Shown piece by piece: positions 1-10,395 of a DNA stretch of 64,000 bases. Below the pieces are notes generated by a model. That model searched no databases and had not been told where the DNA came from. It worked only from the letters and a program-made list of their open reading frames with translations. Numbering within the stretch: position 1 is the first letter of the stretch; the number at the start of each line of letters is the position of its first letter. This stretch comes from Amorphophallus konjac (lineage: Eukaryota; Streptophyta; Magnoliopsida; Alismatales; Araceae), in contig CM040125.1 in assembly GCA_022559845.1 (NCBI GenBank), positions 285,372,200 to 285,436,199 on the forward strand, given 5' to 3'. A program made the translations under genes and the position numbers.

Positions 1-100
1 CAGAGCAAGTCATTGACTTGTCTCTACAAGTCAAGTCCTAGGGCATTCTTGCATTGGAGTCATCATCACTCCGACCCTTGTATTGATCCCCCCGATCATC

Positions 101-673
101 ATGGCCACCTCCTACTTAGCCTACTCACCACCCATGGACTTCATCCTAGATATAGATATTACCTTTGACGGATCACGTTCTAGTGACTATCTTAGGTGGG
201 AGGCTACCATAGAAAAGTACTTTGAAAAGACTTGGGTATATGGATCCGTGAGAGTCCGAAAGGCCAAGGGACGGTTTCGGGGTCAAGCCAAGAGTAAGTG
301 GGAACACATAGAGGGATTAAGAAGGGTTAGGAGGCAAGAGCCCATTTCCTCATGGGATGATATGAAAGTAGAACTTAGAAAGATCTACATCCCCAAACAT
401 TCCCACCCCTCCTACTCAAGCACCCCTAACCCGAGGAGCACTACCACTCCTCCATCCCCACCCGGCCAACTTGAGACCGACCTTTGGTCTCCACCTCTAC
501 CAACCCCAAAAAATCACCTATCAACCATCATAACTACACTTCACAACCAGGTCCTCTCCCTTAAGACCCAAATAAACCAAGCATCCACCTCTCCACAATT
601 CCCCTTGGTCCCCACCACTATCCCCCCATCGTCCCCTAAAAAGGGTACACCCCCCCCAATCAACCCAAACTGA
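101..673 (+). CDS. gag-like protein of NA1 (truncated capsid, no zinc knuckle)
   Basis: Structural gag-like ORF of a non-autonomous Gypsy element, presumably forming particles with help from an autonomous relative. I chose the ATG at 101 because the homologous ORF of NA2 starts at the equivalent place (40231); an upstream in-frame ATG at 83 is also open. Residues 1-115 or so carry the retrotransposon gag pattern, with DFILDIDITFDGSRSSDYL near residue 10, then LRWEATIEKYFEK and, near residue 85, SSWDDMKVELRKIY. This aligns with NA2 (YLKWETIMGKYFEKNW and SWEEMKVELRKIY). The rest is proline, serine and threonine rich. No CCHC zinc knuckle is visible. The downstream ORF is in another frame, so either a frameshift has separated them or they were always two ORFs. 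Gag identity is confident; function is inferred. Confidence 0.75.
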   Translation: MATSYLAYSPPMDFILDIDITFDGSRSSDYLRWEATIEKYFEKTWVYGSVRVRKAKGRFRGQAKSKWEHIEGLRRVRRQEPISSWDDMKVELRKIYIPKHSHPSYSSTPNPRSTTTPPSPPGQLETDLWSPPLPTPKNHLSTIITTLHNQVLSLKTQINQASTSPQFPLVPTTIPPSSPKKGTPPPINPN

Positions 674-824
674 ACCAACCCACCTTCCACTTCCAACCCC
701 AACCCTACCCCAACCTAGGCCACCACTACTTCCACTCCCAACCCAAGTTCGACCTCACTCACCACCCCGGGTACACCATGCCCCAACCATCATCACCCCA
801 TCTCCAAAAGACCTTCCCATTCCC

Positions 825-2726
825 TTGAGAAAGAAGGCCACACCCACTCACATAGGAATAGTTGATAGCCCAGACCCTCTCCCCGCCCATAAGGAAGTTC
901 GAGTTCACACCAATGGTGAGGAAGAGCCTCAACCCTTCACCACTTCAAATAATCTTGATCTTCAAGAGCCACAAACCATCACAAAAGGCACTATAATCAT
1001 AGATGGGCCCCTAGCTAGATGGCTAAAGGAGAGACCAATTCACCCCATCATGTCTTATGTTTGCCCTCCCATAGAGCAAAACCTTCCCATTATACCTTTC
1101 TCATCCTATGACAACATAATCCAAACATCCTATCAAGTGGAAACCTTAGAGGACCTTCTTAAGGGCTTAGCATGGCAATTAGAGTTGACTGGCATGTTGA
1201 CTCCCATGACCCAACAACCTAGGAGCCTAGACCTCCTACACCTATGTATTGGGTCCATCACCTCAATGTGCACCATGGGTTGCTACACTAGTGACCTCCT
1301 ATTATTCCTCCCTATACCCGATGAGCCCGATGCTATCAACGAATTAGAGTTACTTATCTCGGGTAGAACGTCGAGCCCTCCACTCATGGCCGACCCACTC
1401 ACAAAGAACTTCGGCCCAATTATCTCATTAGAGGAGGATGACCCACCACCACTTGAGGATCTTGAGGACATAGGGACCCTCCCCCTCGATAACCCTTTTT
1501 ATGATCCCTTTGATCCCTTCCAATGGGGGTCAAAGAACCCATGGGACCCAACCACCTTATCCACCACCCACCTTTCCCTATCTCAACCCACCATGTTTGA
1601 CCCAATCCACCCCATCTTAGACTCGGGTTACACATTGGGAGCCATAACTTTGGACCATATATCCCTAGGTAATAAGGTGGTGCCCCACCCCATGATGACC
1701 ACCTTCTTAGATCCATTTGATCCTTTCCAATGGGACTTCAAAGGTTGTCCCACACCTATACACATGGAAGTCACCCTTGAGAAAAATATGCATGTGTCTA
1801 GGCTTACCACACCACTTGGCATGAACACTATGTTGGGTCCATTCATTCATATCACCCACATGTCAAGTAAAAAGTATGAGTGGTCCATGTTCGGATGTAA
1901 TGATCCACCTTCATTCATCATGGGTCTTAAGCATGTCAAAGGCATCTACGGATGTCCGGGTCCCCCGATATTTATCAACACTTTACATGATAGGGCCACC
2001 TACGGGTGCCCCGGCCCACCTAGGCTAACCAACGTCTACACTGCAACATTACACGATAGGTCTACTTTTGGTTGCCTAGGTCCACCCATCACCCCCGGAA
2101 TGTCTGCATTCACAACATTGCATAAAGAGATCCGCAAGCACATTAGCAAGAAGAATGTGACTTATCAAAGGTGAGCCGACTCTCATCGACGTCACCAAGA
2201 ATTCCATGAGGGTGACTTTGTGATGGTAAGAACGGAGAGGCTCTCCCCGGGAGCCATCTCCAAATTGAGGCCACGTGGGGTTGGTCCCTTCCAGGTCCTG
2301 AGGCGCATTGGTGCACATGCCTATGAGTTAGATCTCCCCGAGGAATATGGGATAAGTCCCACATTCAGTGTCGCCGACCCAGTACCATACAAGGGACCCA
2401 CGGTGGTACCTAGTGAGGATATTGAGCCTATTCCCTTCGTTGAGAGAGCACCCACCTGTGAGGAGAGTCCACTAGCCAAGAGAGCCCAGCGTGAGCGCAT
2501 TGAACGAATATTGGATGAACAGGTCACTACCACCAGGAGCATGGTATACGAGCGCTATCTTGGCAGGTGGATGGAACGGTCTCGTTCGAAAGGATTGAGG
2601 GCGGTACCACTTCTACACCCTCCAAGGAGGGAAGGACACTTACTCGACGGAGCCGAGTTCTCCGCACCCCGGGAGTATGATGGGGACATCACCTCCCTTT
2701 GCATCCGGCATGGTCTAGTCATTTAA
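825..2726 (+). pseudogene. NA1 second ORF: unknown domain, GCPGPP repeats, integrase C-terminus, broken chromodomain
   Basis: Open from 825, with one in-frame stop at 2172-2174; the same frame continues to about 2560. The first part (about 1008-1330) aligns with NA2 over roughly 105 residues, for example LARWLKERP against LSCWLRKGL and a shared pattern around WQLELTGML and LLLFLPIPDEPD. I do not recognise this segment. Next come two DPFDPFQW motifs (about 1509 and 1710) and a series of GC.GPP repeats (about 1890-2100), two of them preceded by LHDR. After the stop, EGDFVMVRTERLSPGAI through GVGPFQVLRRIGAHAYELDL is the integrase C-terminal (GPF/Y) module. The chromodomain starts at ERIERILDEQ (about 2493) and loses frame near YERYLGRW, so the final residues before the 3' LTR are out of frame. 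The ORF end overlaps the LTR start. The copy is decayed, but domain order is clear from comparison with NA2. Confidence 0.7.
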
Positions 2727-5009
2727 TTTTGAGTCCAATGTAATTTTTATTTGAGTCATTTGATGTAATTTTCATTTTACTTGAGTCATGTCCCTAGGTC
2801 TTGTGTTTATTTCCCTAAGTTTGAGAGTCATTATGTTGTTTAGTTAGTTATTGGGCCCAATTCATTGGGTTTGGCCCAAGTTCACCCCCCTACCCCCTCG
2901 GTTATTTGTCATTGAGTCATTTGTCAGGGACTTTTGTAGAAATGTGGGTTTCCTATATATAGGACCCCATTTCCCCCATTTCAACTTAATGAATCAATGA
3001 ATGAAAAACTTGCCATTTTGAGAGTTTACACTTCTTATCTATTGAAGAGATTTCATTTTTTGGGTGAGATACCCTAGGGGAGAGATTCCCCACCCTTCCC
3101 TCTCTTAATCTCTCTTTTTCACTCCACTTTCTCTCTCCTCCACACCCAAATTTGAATTTTCTTCTCTCTCCTCCCTTCCCAACCACCTCCACTCCCCACC
3201 TACCCCATTTAAGCCTCTTCCCATTCCCCACAACCCTCATCAATACTCCACCCCTTCCCAAGACCCCCTCCACCAATCCTCTCCTCACCATCCAACCCCC
3301 AACTACCCCTCCCACTTTCCCAAGCACCCTTCCCACTACCCCAAGCACCCCTTCCCTTCCCCAACACAACCCCCCCATTCCCAAGACAAAAAATTAACCC
3401 CACCCTTAAACCTATTTTCGAATATCCTTTCCCTCTCTCCATTCCAACCAAATTCGCAGCCCCCACTACCACCATCTGTTGGACCCTCTTCCAGACCTTA
3501 TTCTCCACCTCCCACACCTTAGAACACCCCGTCCAAGACCCCCTTACAACCAGGGGTCACTCCCATACTCATCTACCTCCTTCCCCTTCTTCTTTCTTGG
3601 TCATTGGAAGCTACTTCAAAGTTGTAGTTTGCTGTCCAGAAGTTGCAGGTAAACCAGCAACTTGCAGCGGCCACCACAACTTCCTCTGGATGAGTTTGAA
3701 GGCACAAGAGGCATCCACAGAAGCCTCTCCCTGTCCTCTTCACAACAGAAGTGGTTTCGTCTTCATCCGAGCTGTGTGCTGCCCGAGAGCTTCGTTCTTC
3801 CACAACGGCGCAGAACTGTCCCTGCTGAGTACCAGAATCAGATTAGAAGCTCTGTCACGACGAACCTCGGAGGAATCAGCCCACAAGCTCTTCTACAAAG
3901 TTCTTCTTCTTCCTGTCTACTTTCAGAATCAAGAAGCGAAATCCTGTTCAGCATCCTGTGGCAGGAGTTATCATTTTTCTCCCTCAGCTCCATCATCCTG
4001 CTACCCACAATCTGCACCGACAAGTCACCAGTGTTCAGAGCTCCCTGGTCTTCTCCGGCATCGTCTGGCCTCCCTGTCAATTTTTCTGCGAAGAGGACTC
4101 GTCCACAATTCCAACGCCTTTGACGGTGCTCGATTCCGAGCTTGGGAGCTGCCAGGGCATCATCTGCAACCTGCTGTTGGAAACCAGGAGCTGCCAGTCT
4201 GAGATTCTACCTCCCTGTTCGAGCCTCCACCCAGGCCATCCGCGGCTCTAGAAGAATTCTACAAAATTCTGAGGGGTTCCAGTACCAGTCCCGAAGAGTT
4301 TCCCACAGGTCTCGCCACTAACAAAATTCTTGAGCGAGTTCTACAGCAGAAACATCGACTATCTATCCCTGTTCGGAGAGAGCAGGCAGAACCGGTGACT
4401 TCATCTTCAATGATTTTAATCCTAGTTTCCCCTCCCCGCTTGGCCGGCTGAAGGCCCCTCCCTGCGTGGAGGTAATTTTGGTTGTAATCACTATTAACCC
4501 CCACCCCAAGGTCCCCCTCCTGCGAGAGGTGTAGTGTTGTAACTTCTTTGGGCAGGTCAAGCGACACCGCCGCAGCGTGTGGGGTTCCACTCGCTTCCCC
4601 GCTCGCCCTCGTCTCCGAGCGGGACCGGTTTCTTCAAACCGGTTGAGTAAGTGATCCAAACTTTGCTCTAATTTGTGCTTGTTCTTTCAATATTAGTTCA
4701 TAAACTCTGCTGGCCGTGAATGAGAGCCCGATCCTTAAGCTCTTGTGCTATAAGTGATCACCGTGGGAAAAGAGAGAAACCGGTGCCTTTGGCACTTGGT
4801 CGGCCCCATTGTCTTGGGCTTCCACATCCATTGGGAATCAAGTCTTGGCCTTGTTGGCCCTCTACCAGCAAGGGCCCAACCCCTCAACCTCACCTTGGCA
4901 TTGCCAAGTTACCTCGGGTCTTGGTGAGCAACGGGTGAGCTGTCGTCGACATCGGTCCGTTTGATTGCGATTGTGCTTCTTTGTTTAAGTCCTAGGTTGT
5001 GTCACATCA
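2681..5009 (+). repeat. 3' LTR of NA1 (about 2.33 kb)
   Basis: Starts TGGGGACATC just after a purine-rich tract (gggagtatga) and ends CACATCA. A TATA box (ctatatata) sits at 2953-2961, only about 270 bp into the LTR, so U3 is short and the transcribed R-U5 part is close to 2 kb. Downstream of the TATA box are aatgaatgaaaa (about 2995) and small hairpin motifs at 3062-3074 (gggtgagataccc) and 3077-3091 (ggggagagattcccc). These have counterparts in NA2, NA3 and the TRIMs. Bases 3120-3600 are strongly C and T rich. ORFs of up to 201 codons within 3150-4900 have no recognisable similarity and are probably chance. Confidence 0.75.
2953..2961 (+). promoter_or_regulatory. TATA box of NA1 LTR
   Basis: The sequence ctatatata lies about 270 bp inside the LTR and is followed by the conserved aatgaatgaaaa stretch. 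NA2 (37936), TRIM1 (about 33515) and NA3 (about 54398, minus strand) have a TATA box in the same relative context. Confidence 0.55.
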
Positions 5010-5804
5010 CAAATGCTTCTAAGAGTAACAAATGGGTCCTAAGGGTGACAAATAGCTTCTAAGTGTAACAAATGGGTGTCAAAACGTGAAAAATAGTTGT
5101 AGTGGTGACAAATGAAAGAGAGATAGAGAGAGAGAGAGAGAGAGAGGGGGGCATTAACAAATAGAAAAAATGGTGGCTCCTGGCACACGTCTCTCCCTCT
5201 TGTAGTCTTGCTGTCTTGCACTCCTGTTGCTGGTAAAGTATTCGTATTTATTTACTAAAGTCGGTGGAAGACCTAAAGTCGGTGAAAGACGAAGGGCCTC
5301 TCCCAACTTATGCCAACTACTCATGAGTTGAGGTTTTTAAAGACGAAGAGTCTCACTACCGCTGGTTTTAATTTTAGAAGTCAAATAGTTAAAATGGGGT
5401 AGTTATTATAGTTTCGGGAAGTGTAACAATCTTCCATCTTATCATATTTTTTATATTTTATATTTTATAATATATTATTTACATAAATATATATTATATG
5501 ATATATATTATTACGAACGGATATTTTATGAAATGAATATTATAATATCCGTATCCGGTCCGATTCAAATTCTAATATTATCTGTATCTGAAATAATAAA
5601 TACGATTTAGAATATTATCCGCTAATTAATACGGATTCGAATTTGAATATTATCAAGCTAAACTATTGATATATTTATATTTATTTTTTTTATTTATTAC
5701 ATATACGTATTACGATTAAACATAAGCTATTCCAGGTGTTTCCGACGGAATCTTTTTCAATTGGAAATAAGTCAAAATTTACACACATATTTTTGTTCAT
5801 TTAT
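5010..5804. mobile_element. Left visible piece of a CACTA-like DNA transposon (interior)
   Basis: This stretch lies between NA1 and the Tekay-like element. Because the Tekay-like insertion duplicated TTTAT, 5800-5804 joins directly to 16116 onward. The two pieces form one older sequence that ends at 16402 in a CACTA-type terminus. The ttccgacgga motif at about 5742 recurs in variant form near the right end. The rest is AT rich (5440-5720), with a (GA)n tract at 5113-5146 and short repeats of the type taacaaatggg at 5027-5080. I see no coding region. The left terminus is not found and would lie outside the window if NA1 is also nested in this transposon. Confidence 0.5.
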
Positions 5805-8668
5805 TGTAGCAACCCGGAAAAAATAAGATTTTTAATAAATCAAATTAAAATAAAAGATAAGTAAATAGATGACAAAGAGCCTAAATGGGTAAATCATTAA
5901 CCAAGAGGAAATAACGCCTTTGGTCAAGGCACGACTTCGAAAAGAAACGCCCTTACATAATGCGTTAATTCTAAAAAGGACGCCAACACCAAAGGGCGTC
6001 AATTCCCAAACGGCCGAAAATAAATAAAGGGCAAGTATAAGTGACGCCCTCTACATGGCCGCGTTTTACATAAGAAATGACGCTTGACAAGGCGTCAATT
6101 TAAATTAACACCCTCGCTTAAGACGTTAATTCAGTTCGAGTTTCGTTCGACCCAGGAGTTTATCCAGGGCAAGTTCTGGATAACTACGGCGAAGGTGGAA
6201 TATGGTAAGGACTCTATCATGGAAGTATTACTTCCAATACAACTCTAACCCTAATAGGATCCCCAAAATCCTATAAATATCTGCTACTCGACCTAGACCG
6301 CTGTTTGGCGTTCTGTGTTGCTGAGAAGAACCGGTAATGTTCTTCCTCTTTTTTTTTTTACCTTAGGTTATATGATTAATGATCTTCATTATTTCTTCTG
6401 TAGGAAGTCTGCAGTAACTCTCTGTCGAAGTGAAGAACGTGAGATTCTTCATCCTCTTCTTCTTCCTCTTCTGGTGATCAGAAGACTCTGTTACAAACAG
6501 AGTATCGTTTGTCTTCACGAAACCTTCATCCGTTCATCAGTTAAATCTTCATAAGGTAGGTTTCCTCAAGAACGTAGCCCAAACTAGCTTAATATCTTTA
6601 ATAATATCATCGATCCTCCATGCATATAGTTTTATTGTGATTTCAACTGTTTCTATGCAATTTTCAAAGCAACGCCCTTGACCAGGGCGCTAATTTAAAG
6701 AAGTGACCCACACTAGGGCGCTAATTATTGTTTTGACGCCCTGCCCAGAAGTCGTCAATTACATGTAATTAATAAATACCCACGTTTAAAATTTAATATC
6801 TATGTAACCATGAATCTAATATATTGCATGAGTGTGCCTGTGAAATCCTGTTAATTATCTTGTCATGACCATTAAATTGTTTTCCTGAAATTTTATTATC
6901 TGAAAATTGATAAATTGTTGAATTAACGACCTGCACAAGGTCGTCTCTTATTGAACTGACGCCCCAGACCAGGGCGCTAATTGAAAAGTAACGCCCCTGT
7001 CCAGGGCGCGTTTTTGTTAAAATTCCAGAATATTGATTTTCTGTAGAATGGAAATATTGAAGGGACGACTAATGTATAAGTCGTCAAATTGTGAATAAAC
7101 GCCCCTGAGTAAGGTGTTAATTGGATAATTAATGACTTAGCTTAAGTCGCTATTTTCTGTATTTCCGTTTTACACTGATTACTATCAACCGAAGGGTTAT
7201 ACATACATATATATATATATATATATATCTATATCGGCACTATATTTCCACTCCGTGAATATAGTCCCATGTTTCATGATGTTTTTATCGCACTACCCTC
7301 AATTCTCATTGACATACAAGCTCTCCATTGGACATTCCGTTCCTTTGGACTAGCGAGTTAGTCATAGAGACCTCCGTAAGACTCCTCGAGCCTTGGATTC
7401 CCTCAAGGCCGACTGAGCTGGTTGTACCATAAAAACCCATTACCCTATTTTGCCATGTCACTCTAAAGAAATATGGTATACCGGCTCTCATGTTATGCAA
7501 AGTGTGTATCATGAGAATTCTATTAATGGGATGACGTTATCATGCCATTTTATGCTGTTCTTGTAAACCCCAATTCTATATTCAACATGATGTTCTTGTG
7601 GACCTCAATTCTATATTAAGAATGAGGACGTCTTGCCATTGATGTGTTGTTCATGTGGACCTCAATTCTATGTAAAGGGTGTCCATACTTGTTTGTCATG
7701 GTACCCAAGTTAGGGAACCAATTCCACCTAGTTTTATCGATAATCATGATTGTACCGTTATTATCGCCATTCTATGTCAAGTGTCATATTTTCAGACTCT
7801 ACTCTATCCAAGTTTATCCTACATGTCTACAAGTTTTATTCTTGAAATTCCATAATGGCTATACACGAAAGTGGATGTTAAAATACATGATTAATGCCTG
7901 CGCATATAGGGCCCGATCTGGTCCTGGGAGGAGCACCCGAAAGTACTTGTGTCCATGGGAGTTGATTGATCACGGTATTGGTATTATACCAAAGTGCATG
8001 ACTAGCTTGATTGAACATTTCACAAATCTTGTACTTGTACTTGACTTGATATTACATGACTTGCGTGACCCGAAAAAGGGTAATTGCATACTTGCGTGCT
8101 TGAACGTGATAGCCAAATTCTAACATGACATGATGAATACACTTGCTTGAATATCTTGATATCTTTTGATATAAGTTCTTGAAAGTTCATGACTAGTTCT
8201 CGTCGCTATCTTATTGTTATACACTCTCTCTATCTTGTCGTTTTATGCGAGCATGTATAGCTATAGTGCATTCATGAAAGATGAAATTACTTAAACCTAT
8301 TGCTAGTTCTTGAGATATAATTTCCTACTGAGCGTTCGCTCACTTAGTGTTTCCCTACTTTTCAGGTAAGTCCGACGATGAGGGAACTCGAACGGATGGG
8401 AAAAATCAAGAGTCAAAGAGATAGAGCTTCTTCCGTGTTATCTAGTCTTTTTCATATTTTCTTGAGTCAACCTTGTATTTTTACCTTATTTTAGTTAGTA
8501 CTTCAAAGGTTTGTAATAGACATATTCTTATGAAGGAATAAAGGATTGGGTTATCTTTACTTGTGCGTATCTCTGATTTTGGTGTCGAATACACTAATAC
8601 TCTAATTGACATGATTGATATAAACTCGTCACGCGTCTCCGGGTATCTTCTGCTCTCGGGGCGAGACA
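5805..8668 (+). repeat. 5' LTR of the Tekay-like element (2,864 bp)
   Basis: Matches the copy at 13269-16110 closely along its whole length, with scattered substitutions and small indels. One indel is a 15-bp segment near 8327-8345 (around gagcgttcgctc) that the 3' copy lacks. A TATA box, ctataaata, is at 6271-6279. The LTR holds an (AT)n tract at about 7206-7229. It also holds at least 15 imperfect short palindromes of the type acgccc-N6-gggcgt, often followed by taatt or caatt, at about 5914-6135 and 6669-7150. Short ORFs in the LTR are shadows. Confidence 0.93.
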
Positions 8669-8675
8669 GTTTTTG

Positions 8676-8687
8676 TGGTATCAGAGC
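8676..8687 (+). promoter_or_regulatory. Primer binding site, initiator-Met type
   Basis: tggtatcagagc matches the complement of the 3' end of plant initiator tRNA-Met and lies 7 bp after the 5' LTR end. It primes minus-strand cDNA synthesis. Confidence 0.9.
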
Positions 8688-8841
8688 CTAGGGTATTCAA
8701 TTCCTAGGAAAACCCAAGTCCAAGGATAGGTTCAAACCTTTAACCAGTGAGATTGGGTAGAACCAAGGGTTGAGTTAACATAAAAACATAAAAGCCCTTA
8801 AAGTGAGTTTATACTGATCTAGTTATTGTAATTGTAGGACG

Positions 8842-9714
8842 ATGGCTGCCGAACGTGCTCAGTGGCGCAACATGCAGCGTACACTTCAAGGCATGACTCA
8901 GGTGCTGCAACAAGTAGCACAAGGAGGTGCACAACGAGCAGGGAGTCTCCACCAAGTCTTTAAAAACATGAACCCGCCTAAATTCACGGGTTCTACTGAT
9001 CCGGAAGACACAGAGCACTGGATCAGGGAGACGGAGCGTATATTCCGTGTTATGCAGTGCACGGATCAAGATAAAGTCTTACTAGCTACCTTTCAGTTGG
9101 AAAGGGATGCCCGAGGCTGGTGGGAATCAATAGAAGCTACTTTAAATCAAGACCAAGTTACTTGGGAAAAATTCGTTGAACATTTCAACGCTAAATATTT
9201 TTCGGACCGAGTACAGGAAAAGAAAGCTGCAGAATTTACTGCACTGAAGCAACGGTCCCTGTCAGTGGCAGAGTACGAGGCCCAATTTTCTAGATTATCT
9301 CGGTATGCTAAGCACTTAGTTAGCACCGAGAAGATTAAAGCTAGGAGGTTCCTAAATGGGCTCAGGCCCCAATATATCACACAGCTGGCGCCAATGGATA
9401 TTCAAGTCTATTCGGAGATAGTACGTCGAGCCCAGCTTCTAGAAGATGCCACGGAACTATCTGATAGAATCCGTGGGAAGGACAAGAAAGAACAAGTTAC
9501 AAGTTCGGGTTCCTTTAAACCCAACTTCAAGAAGAGGCCTAGCAATGGAGGTACTTCCTCACAAGATCAGAAGTTTAAGAAGACCAAGCCCTTCTCCATC
9601 ACCACTACCCCATCAAATATAGTGTGCAAGCATTGTGACAAGACGGGCCATAGAGCAAAAGAATGCTGGAGGAAACTAGGAGCATGTCTCCGCTGTGGGA
9701 GTCGCGATCATTGA
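8842..9714 (+). pseudogene. gag (capsid and nucleocapsid) of the Tekay-like element, stop in second zinc knuckle
   Basis: Capsid/nucleocapsid polyprotein. The ATG at 8842 follows a 170-bp leader after the PBS. Residues 40-200 or so match the Gypsy gag pattern: FKNMNPPKFTGSTDPED, EHWIRETERIF, ARGWWESI and VAEYEAQFSRLSRYAKHLV. The C-terminus is basic and carries a first CCHC knuckle, CKHCDKTGHRAKEC (C-x2-C-x4-H-x4-C). A second knuckle begins CLRCGSRDH and is broken by TGA at 9712-9714; the rest of its C-x2-C-x4-H-x4-C pattern continues in the same frame beyond the stop. Gag-pol reading is therefore interrupted inside the nucleocapsid. At 290 residues the piece covers nearly the whole gag expected of this lineage. 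Confidence 0.9.
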
Positions 9715-9840
9715 ATTCCCCATTGCCCATTACTTAATGATCAAGCCGGGGACGGGAAGCACCCAGTAACCAAGAATGCTCGTCTTCATGCAATTAAGGA
9801 GACCGAACAAGAAGAAGAAGGCGGACTAGTAGAAGGTACA

Positions 9841-10395
9841 TTGAAAGTTTGTTCCAAGTCTGCATATGTCTTAATTGATACGGGTGCTTCACATTCAATT
9901 GTTTCCAAGAAGTTCGCTGATCCGTTACCCCTAGAACCGGAATGGATAAAATTAGTCTTGTATACTCCTCTAGGAAACGAGACTGATATTACACACCATT
10001 ACCAGAACTGTGAAGTATTGGTTCATGGTAAGAATCTCCCTATTGATCTTATATGTTTAAATCTAAAGGAGTATCATGTCATACTAGGAGCGGATTGGTT
10101 ATCTAAATATCAGGCAACGGTCAATTGCCGCAATAGCAAGGTTACTTTCGAGGAATTTCCCGAACTGATCTTTACTAGCCCCAAGAGGCGAAGCAAAACC
10201 CCTCTTATTTCGGCTCTCCGATCTAGCAAGCTCATCAGGAAAGGATGTGTGTCTTTCCTTGCATTCGTCACGATTAAGGAGGCTAAGGAAACTAAGATAG
10301 AAGACATTCCGGTGGTACAAGAATTTTCGACGTATTTTCAGAAGATTTGCCTGGATTACCCCCGCAAAGAGAAGTGGCCTTCACCATCGATTTAG
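9841..10395 (+). pseudogene. Retropepsin-like protease and start of pol (frameshifted)
   Basis: Aspartic protease that matures gag-pol. The catalytic motif LIDTGASHSIVS lies near residue 12, and the flap and second-half pattern YHVILGADWL near residue 80, both typical of Gypsy retropepsins. The frame is the continuation of gag beyond the stop at 9712. The following linker to RT is readable up to about 10335. There a single-base difference moves the rest of pol to another frame, so the last residues of this ORF are out of frame and RT resumes at 10347. The catalytic residues look intact; the polyprotein is broken. Confidence 0.88.

Larger units (their letters stand above)
1..5009 (+). mobile_element. 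NA1: non-autonomous Ty3/Gypsy element, 3' part
   Basis: The window opens inside this element. Bases 1-6 (cagagc) match the end of an initiator-Met primer binding site (tggtatcagagc), so the 5' LTR lies just outside the window. The internal region (to 2680) encodes a gag-like protein and then an ORF ending in an integrase C-terminal domain and a chromodomain remnant. No protease, reverse transcriptase, RNase H or integrase core is present. The 3' LTR runs from 2681 (tggggacatc) to 5009 (cacatca). The layout is collinear with the complete element at 37469-45062, which supports the limits. The target duplication cannot be tested because the left flank is missing; caaat at 5010-5014 would be the right copy. 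Confidence 0.8.

Noticed and set aside
3597..4251. 201-codon ORF in the NA1 LTR
   Set aside because: Lies in a GC-moderate leader with three overlapping open frames and has no similarity to NA2 or known proteins.
5354..5359. cactac as the left end of the CACTA transposon
   Set aside because: Following bases do not match the right terminal inverted repeat, and the preceding three bases do not match tcc.
8676..8687. tggtatcagagc sites as tRNA gene pieces
   Set aside because: They are primer binding sites placed directly after LTRs; no tRNA cloverleaf surrounds them.
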